DNA of 10,484 nucleotides. Source: an uncultured Gemmatimonadota bacterium. Its GTDB lineage: Bacteria > Gemmatimonadota > Gemmatimonadetes > Gemmatimonadales > Gemmatimonadaceae. The stretch's first letter is position 1. Each line of letters starts with the position of its first letter. Position numbers and translations under genes: made by a program. The notes below the pieces were generated by a model. That model worked only from the letters and a program-made list of their open reading frames with translations, was not told the origin of the DNA and did not search any database. Below, piece after piece: positions 7,171 through 10,484 of this stretch. The stretch lies in assembly GCA_946479015.1 (NCBI GenBank), contig CAMLEQ010000104.1:1-10484 (forward strand), in the 5' to 3' direction.

Positions 7171-9432
7171 GTGAATCGGAAACGTGGCATTTCCAAGGTG
7201 TCGGTGATTCTGTCTGGTATGCTGGTAGTATTGGGTAGCTCCGGCGCCGCGGCGCAGCGTCGCGGTACACAGGCATCCGACACCGATCGGATCGACATCA
7301 GCAGGTATGAGCGGCAGGCACCGCACCCTATCAGCCTCGATGAGATCGTCTCCCTGCGCACGGTGAGCGAGCCGAAACTATCGCCGGACGGCCATCGCGT
7401 CGCCTTCCTAGTGCGTCAAGGCTTCCGGGATTGCAACTGCTACCGTTCGGCATTGTACGTCGTCGGTACGTCCGGCCACGATCGCCCGGTCAAGCTCCTG
7501 GAGGAAGCATCCCTATCGCGGCTACGCTGGACCCCCGACGGACAAAGTCTCTCGTACCTGTCCGGGCGCGGCGGCACCGTGCAGCTCTGGCGCATCGGCG
7601 CAGCAGGGGGACCGGCGCGACAGGTGTTCACCCACCGGGCGGGTGACAGGAACACCTTCATGCGGCGCGGCTGGGATCCCAACAACCAGGCGCCGGCCGC
7701 TGGAGTGCTGTCATACGAGTGGTCACCAGATGGGCGCTCGATCGCGTTCACGACGACGCTGCCCACCGATACCGCGCTCAAGGAGCGCATTGCGCGCGAG
7801 GGCGCACGGTACGACGACCGCATGATGGTCTTCTTCAACATCCTCTTCGATCAGTGGACTACGTCGACGACGGAGCTCTGGCGCTACGACGTCGCGACGA
7901 AGCAGGAGTTCCGGCTCTGGCAGGCACCGCCCAGCTTCTTCGACGGTTCGATCCTGGAGCTTGCATGGTCGCCGGACGGGGAGCGAATTGCAGTATCGTA
8001 CCTTGGGGTGCCCGTCGAAGGAGAATCTCGGTTGCTGTGGAACCCAGATGTGGGCGTCGTGGGGCGCAATGGCGGCTTCACGCTCGTGGCGTCAGGAGGT
8101 GCCCAGGAGGAGAGTCCGGCATGGTCCCCGAGCAGCCGGACCCTCGCCTTCACCTCCTCGCTCAGGCTGCTCGATTCCATGCGGGTGCGTGCGTACGATG
8201 TGAAGAGCGGGGCAATCAGGACGATCGCAACCTTTCTCATTGGAGGAGAGATAGAGGGGTGGCGCAGAGACGGGCGTGCCCTGCTGCTTCACGGGAACGG
8301 TCTGGAGGCCCGACGCGAGCTCTCGGGCTACTACGAGCTGCCGATCGATGGCGGCCCAGCGATCAGGATCTCACCGCCCGAGCTGGACGTCGATGAATGC
8401 GATGATGTCACTCGGGAGAGCGCGGCATGTGTGCGACAGGCGCCGGCGCTGGAGCCTGTGGTGGCGATCGTGCAACTGGATTCGACGGTAGCCGGCAGGA
8501 GCGTCCGCAGGGTGGCAAGCGTCAATCCCGAGCTGCGCGACATCGCGCTGGCTCCTGTGCGCGAGATGCGGTGGAGGAACGCGTTGGGACAGGAGACGAA
8601 CGGTTTCCTAATTCGACCGGCTGGGGGACAGCCAGGCCGTCGTTATCCGCTGGTCATCATCCTGTACGGCTTCGTCGGTGAGTTCGTCACCGAAGCGTCA
8701 TCGAGCCTCACCAGCTACCCTGCTCAAGTGTTCGCCCAAGATGGCTTCGCCGTGCTGCTCGTGAACCCGGCGCGCTACGAGCCGTGGGCAGGGAACGACT
8801 TCTCACGCGGGCTTGCCAACGAGGCAGATGGACATCTGTCGACCATCGCATCGGCAGTGCGACAGCTCGTCGACGAGGGGCTTGTCGATTCTACACGAGT
8901 AGGAATGATGGGATCGAGCCACGGGTGTTACTGGACTGAGTTCGTGATGACGCACTCCTCCATCCTGCGTGCCGCGTCAGTCAGGAACGGCGGAGACTAC
9001 AATCCGGGGATCTATTGGCTTCTCGGCAATGAGTACTACCGCGGGCGCTACGAGGCATATCTGGGAGGTCCGCCTTATGACTCGACACTTCGCAATTGGG
9101 AGAAGTTCTCGCCGGCGATGAATGCGGACCACGTCCAGGTACCCGTGATGATGGAATTCGAGCCGACAGAGGCGTTGATCGGCCTCGAGATGTACGCGGC
9201 GCTCAGGAGACATGACGTGCCGGCGGACTTCTTCGTGTACCCGGGCGACGGTCACGTACTGCAGCAGCCGGAACACCGCTACTACTCCATGGCCCGGAAC
9301 GTCGACTGGTTCAACTACTGGCTGCAGGGGCACGTGGATCCCGACCCCGCCAAGCGCGAACAGTACGAGCGCTGGCGGCTGATGCACACGCCGAAACTGG
9401 AGTACGAGCCGAGGCGCGCCCCCGCTCGATAG
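7171..9432 (+). CDS. Exported S9 (prolyl oligopeptidase-like) hydrolase, probable lasso peptide isopeptidase
   Basis: 753 residues with a signal peptide (basic MNRKR, hydrophobic VILSGMLVVLGSS, cleavage after about GAAAQ), so it should act in the periplasm. The N-terminal half is a beta-propeller with repeated W-(S/T)-P-D-G blades (WTPDGQSLSYL, WSPDGRSIAF, WSPDGERIAV). The C-terminal half is an alpha/beta hydrolase: YPLVIILYGFVGEF, nucleophile in GSSHG (Ser583), and His695 in YPGDGH. Family-like features of AtxE2-type lasso isopeptidases, as I recall them, are the N-terminal VRQGFRDCNCYRSALYVV segment, a Cys pair (410, 420) before the hydrolase domain, and the ending H-x3-QPEHR-x4-ARNVDWFNYWL. 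Such enzymes cut the isopeptide bond of a lasso ring and linearise the peptide. The position directly after the receptor and opposite three lasso-like precursors supports this. The expected catalytic Asp before VP is not obvious: Glu664 or Glu667 sits there. The alternative is a general S9 peptidase. Confidence 0.85.
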   Translation: MNRKRGISKVSVILSGMLVVLGSSGAAAQRRGTQASDTDRIDISRYERQAPHPISLDEIVSLRTVSEPKLSPDGHRVAFLVRQGFRDCNCYRSALYVVGTSGHDRPVKLLEEASLSRLRWTPDGQSLSYLSGRGGTVQLWRIGAAGGPARQVFTHRAGDRNTFMRRGWDPNNQAPAAGVLSYEWSPDGRSIAFTTTLPTDTALKERIAREGARYDDRMMVFFNILFDQWTTSTTELWRYDVATKQEFRLWQAPPSFFDGSILELAWSPDGERIAVSYLGVPVEGESRLLWNPDVGVVGRNGGFTLVASGGAQEESPAWSPSSRTLAFTSSLRLLDSMRVRAYDVKSGAIRTIATFLIGGEIEGWRRDGRALLLHGNGLEARRELSGYYELPIDGGPAIRISPPELDVDECDDVTRESAACVRQAPALEPVVAIVQLDSTVAGRSVRRVASVNPELRDIALAPVREMRWRNALGQETNGFLIRPAGGQPGRRYPLVIILYGFVGEFVTEASSSLTSYPAQVFAQDGFAVLLVNPARYEPWAGNDFSRGLANEADGHLSTIASAVRQLVDEGLVDSTRVGMMGSSHGCYWTEFVMTHSSILRAASVRNGGDYNPGIYWLLGNEYYRGRYEAYLGGPPYDSTLRNWEKFSPAMNADHVQVPVMMEFEPTEALIGLEMYAALRRHDVPADFFVYPGDGHVLQQPEHRYYSMARNVDWFNYWLQGHVDPDPAKREQYERWRLMHTPKLEYEPRRAPAR

Positions 9433-9446
9433 CGGCGAACTCTCCA

Positions 9447-9458
9447 TTTTCGCGAAAA
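9447..9458. other. TTTTCGCGAAAA palindrome
   Basis: A perfect 12-base palindrome 15 bases after the hydrolase stop and just before the larger hairpin at 9472-9498. On the minus strand it supplies a T tract (GGCTTTT) after that hairpin, so it may complete a terminator for the leftward precursor genes. Confidence 0.45.
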
Positions 9459-9471
9459 GCCAGAGAACGAA

Positions 9472-9498
9472 CGGCCGGGGTGCGGAGCACCCCGGCCG
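9472..9498. terminator. Bidirectional terminator hairpin between convergent genes
   Basis: A 12-base perfect stem, CGGCCGGGGTGC paired with GCACCCCGGCCG, with a 3-base GGA loop. It sits between the convergent hydrolase (stop at 9432) and the leftward precursor gene (stop at 9544). For leftward transcripts it is followed within about 15-25 bases by a T-rich TCTCTGGCTTTT. On the + strand no clear T tract follows. Confidence 0.65.
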
Positions 9499-9543
9499 CT
9501 CGGCGCGGTCCGGTCGGTGATCATCTACTCTGGGAAGGACATC

Positions 9544-9681
9544 TCAGAGCGCGAACCCCACGCTTCCGGGGGAGAGCTGCCGGAAGAACGACTCGGCCTG
9601 CGGTGGCATGCCGGACACTTCCGTCGCGCGCACGGCGTCTCCATTCGCCTGGATCGCCGGCGTCTCGTACGCTTTCTTCAT
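9544..9681 (-). CDS. Lasso peptide precursor (copy 3)
   Basis: A 45-residue peptide from the ATG at 9681 with an ideal ribosome binding site (GGAGG, about 7 bases upstream). The leader carries Tyr5, Pro8, Ile10, Gly14 and Thr20, the Y-x2-P-x-L-x3-G-x5-T pattern recognised by the lasso RRE/B1 protein and leader protease, with Ile in place of Leu. Thr20 would be the penultimate leader residue, so cleavage is expected after Glu21. The predicted core is Val22-Leu45, 24 residues, starting VSGMPPQAE, with Glu30 at core position 9 as ring acceptor and a tail ending PGSVGFAL. Pairs of Phe (32, 33) and Arg34 follow the ring and could act as threading plugs. It lies 28 bases after copy 2 and is surely co-transcribed with it. 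The product would be exported. The family assignment rests on pattern matching; the maturation genes are not in view. Confidence 0.82.
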   Translation of the reverse strand: MKKAYETPAIQANGDAVRATEVSGMPPQAESFFRQLSPGSVGFAL

Positions 9682-9709
9682 GTGATCCTCCAGAACGGTG
9701 TGGTGCTGA

Positions 9710-9847
9710 TCAGAGCGCGAATCCCACACTGCCGGGCGCGTTGATCTTGCGGAGCGTCTCCTGATCGGGGGACGCGCCGGTCACCTCGGTGCTCCGGACG
9801 GCGTCGCCCGCATGCGCCAGAATCGGCGCCTCGTAGGTCTTCTTCAT
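9710..9847 (-). CDS. Lasso peptide precursor (copy 2)
   Basis: A 45-residue peptide from the ATG at 9847 with GGAGGT just upstream. It has the clearest lasso leader of the set: Tyr5, Pro8, Leu10, Gly14, Thr20 in exact spacing. The predicted core is Val22-Leu45 (24 residues), beginning VTGASPDQE; Glu30 (core 9) is the shared ring acceptor and Asp28 (core 7) an alternative. The tail has basic Arg33-Lys34, then INAPGSVGFAL. The leader is nearly the same as in copy 3 (GDAVR-x-TEV), while the core differs, so the pair likely makes two related peptides. The frame is open 15 codons further upstream, but the ribosome binding site and match to the other copies fix the start. The 50 bases upstream are about 88% identical to those upstream of copy 1. 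Confidence 0.85.
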   Translation of the reverse strand: MKKTYEAPILAHAGDAVRSTEVTGASPDQETLRKINAPGSVGFAL

Positions 9848-9895
9848 ACGAACCTCCTGTGTGTTGGTGAGCGCCACCCTGGCGGGCGGCATGGA
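9845..9895 (-). repeat. Duplicated precursor leader region, copy 2 side
   Basis: From the start codon of precursor copy 2 rightwards, 51 bases match the region upstream of copy 1 (10317-10366) with five substitutions and one extra base (about 45 of 51 identical), and weaker similarity continues for some 25 bases. It includes the ribosome binding site. It shows that a gene plus its 5' region was duplicated. Confidence 0.75.
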
Positions 9896-10157
9896 ATCGT
9901 CCTGCCCTCAGCTTCGGTGTCAACCGCCCCGACCGACGCGCGAACATAATCGCCCGGTGCCGTCGGAGGTGCGATGTCTAGATGCGCAGGAAATTGTTTG
10001 GAAGCGAAATCTTTCGGCGATCATGGCCATGGGCAGTGCGAGCGGCCGCAGGACGGTTCCATGGGCGCTACCAGCGCTGTTACAACCGGGGGCCAGCGTG
10101 TGCCTCACGCTGGCCCCACGGCAAGCCGGTCAACAACGGCGGTAGTTGCTCTGACCC
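9848..10157. other. 310-base gap between precursor copies 1 and 2
   Basis: No convincing gene. It holds the duplicated leader region of copy 2 (up to about 9920) and a 12-base-stem hairpin at 10089-10117. Short open frames here, on both strands, lack ribosome binding sites and lasso motifs; none contains Y-x2-P, so I see no degenerate fourth precursor. A separate promoter for copies 2 and 3 would have to lie here, but I cannot point to a clear one; TATGTT on the minus strand near 9943-9948 is a weak -10 candidate. Confidence 0.5.
10089..10117. terminator. Hairpin downstream of precursor copy 1
   Basis: GGGGCCAGCGTG paired perfectly with CACGCTGGCCCC around a 5-base loop (TGCCT), 41 bases beyond the stop of copy 1 in its direction of transcription. 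No T run follows, so it may act as an attenuator or 3'-end stabiliser rather than a strong terminator. Either role could give copy 1 more transcript than copies 2 and 3. Confidence 0.5.
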
Positions 10158-10319
10158 TCAGAGCGCGAAGCCGGTGGACCCAGGAGCCGGGCCGCGCTGC
10201 AGCACCTCGGCTTGCGGAGGCAGTCCGCCGACCATCGTTGAGGATATGACCCCTCCACTGGCATTGAGCGCCGGTGCTTCGTAGTTCTTCTTCGTCCCAT
10301 CCGCGTTGGCCTTCCTCAT
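10158..10319 (-). CDS. Lasso peptide precursor (copy 1)
   Basis: A 53-residue peptide from the ATG at 10319, with GGAGGT five bases upstream. It is eight residues longer at the N-terminus than the other copies. Leader motif: Tyr13, Pro16, Leu18, Gly22, Thr28 in exact lasso spacing, so cleavage is expected after Met29. The predicted core is Val30-Leu53, again 24 residues, beginning VGGLPPQAE with Glu38 at core position 9, and ending PGSTGFAL. The PPQAE ring segment is shared with copy 3, and the PGS-x-GFAL tail with both. Its leader is the most diverged of the three (GGVISST in place of GDAVRST). Being first in the leftward direction, it is nearest any promoter or maturation genes beyond the right edge. 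An open frame from the edge ends in a TGA that overlaps this ATG (ATGA), but I do not consider it a gene. Confidence 0.82.
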   Translation of the reverse strand: MRKANADGTKKNYEAPALNASGGVISSTMVGGLPPQAEVLQRGPAPGSTGFAL

Positions 10320-10366
10320 ACGACCTCCTGGGTGTTGATGAGCGCCGCCTTGGCGGGCAGCATGGA
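10317..10366 (-). repeat. Duplicated precursor leader region, copy 1 side
   Basis: This is the partner of 9845-9895: start codon, ribosome binding site and 5' leader of precursor copy 1. The remaining 10367-10484 shows no promoter or gene that I can support with confidence. Confidence 0.75.
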
Positions 10367-10484
10367 CCTGTGCACCCCTTCTGCTTCGGCGTGCCACTGT
10401 CCGGCGTGCACTTGCAACCAAAGCTCAACCGCGAGTGTCCAGGATACCGTCGCACATTGCTCGACGATGCCGCGCTCGCGCATG

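Noticed and set aside
7171..9432. Reading the S9 hydrolase as a general dipeptidyl or acyl peptidase unrelated to the peptides
   Set aside because: Possible, but adjacency to an STN-type receptor and three lasso-type precursors, plus the isopeptidase-like N-terminal and C-terminal segments, make lasso isopeptidase the better reading.
9861..10284. Several short plus-strand open frames opposite the precursor genes
   Set aside because: No ribosome binding sites, low-complexity content, and the opposite strand carries the three motif-bearing precursors.
9544..10319. Tandem repeats suggesting a CRISPR array or repeat element
   Set aside because: The repeated similarity follows coding units with start, ribosome binding site and stop; there are no short regular repeats with spacers.
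10316..10484. Open frame on the minus strand running in from the right edge, ending in a TGA that overlaps the ATG of precursor copy 1 (ATGA)
   Set aside because: It looked like the coupled 3' end of an upstream maturation gene, but its 55 visible residues show no lasso B2, RRE or cyclase motif, and its last part is the duplicated leader region that is non-coding ahead of copy 2. The rightward sequence is needed to be sure.

Overview
The window looks like chromosomal DNA from a very GC-rich Gram-negative bacterium. An outer membrane is implied by a TonB-dependent receptor with an FecI/FecR-type surface-signalling pair. The gene style (GTG/TTG starts, STN and carboxypeptidase-like domains ahead of the receptor plug, small lasso-type precursors) would fit Gemmatimonadota (Longimicrobium-like) or a related group. 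The taxonomic guess is inference only.

Left part (1-2300): after a G15/C13 homopolymer block at the very edge there is a leftward pair: a small helix-turn-helix regulator (963-1190) whose stop overlaps the GTG start of a NorQ/CbbQ-family AAA+ ATPase (127-966). An intergenic region with two near-identical AT-rich palindromes and a sigma70-like promoter follows. Next comes a rightward 199-residue protein of unknown function (1477-2076), converging on and overlapping a leftward XRE-family regulator (2039-2284).

Central part (2414-9432), all rightward: an ECF sigma factor (FecI type), its membrane anti-sigma partner (FecR type), a TonB-dependent outer-membrane receptor with an N-terminal STN signalling domain, and, 10 bases after the receptor, an exported S9/prolyl-oligopeptidase-like hydrolase resembling lasso peptide isopeptidases (AtxE2 type).

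Right part (9433-10484), leftward: after a strong hairpin lies a set of three small genes, each with a perfect ribosome binding site. They encode 45-53 residue peptides with the lasso-leader pattern Y-x2-P-x-(L/I)-x3-G-x5-T and a conserved C-terminus ending PGS(V/T)GFAL. Predicted cores are all 24 residues with Glu at core position 9, as expected for a 9-residue macrolactam ring.

Together 2414-10319 reads as a lasso peptide production/recapture locus: precursors on one strand, and on the other a sigma/anti-sigma/receptor/isopeptidase set that could sense, import and linearise the peptide. Similar neighbourhoods are known around astexin-type lasso peptides of proteobacteria. The maturation genes (RRE/B1, B2 protease, asparagine-synthetase-like cyclase) are not in the window. 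A drop in GC content inside the receptor gene, near the boundary before the plug domain, suggests that the receptor barrel and isopeptidase have a different history from the sigma/anti-sigma genes.
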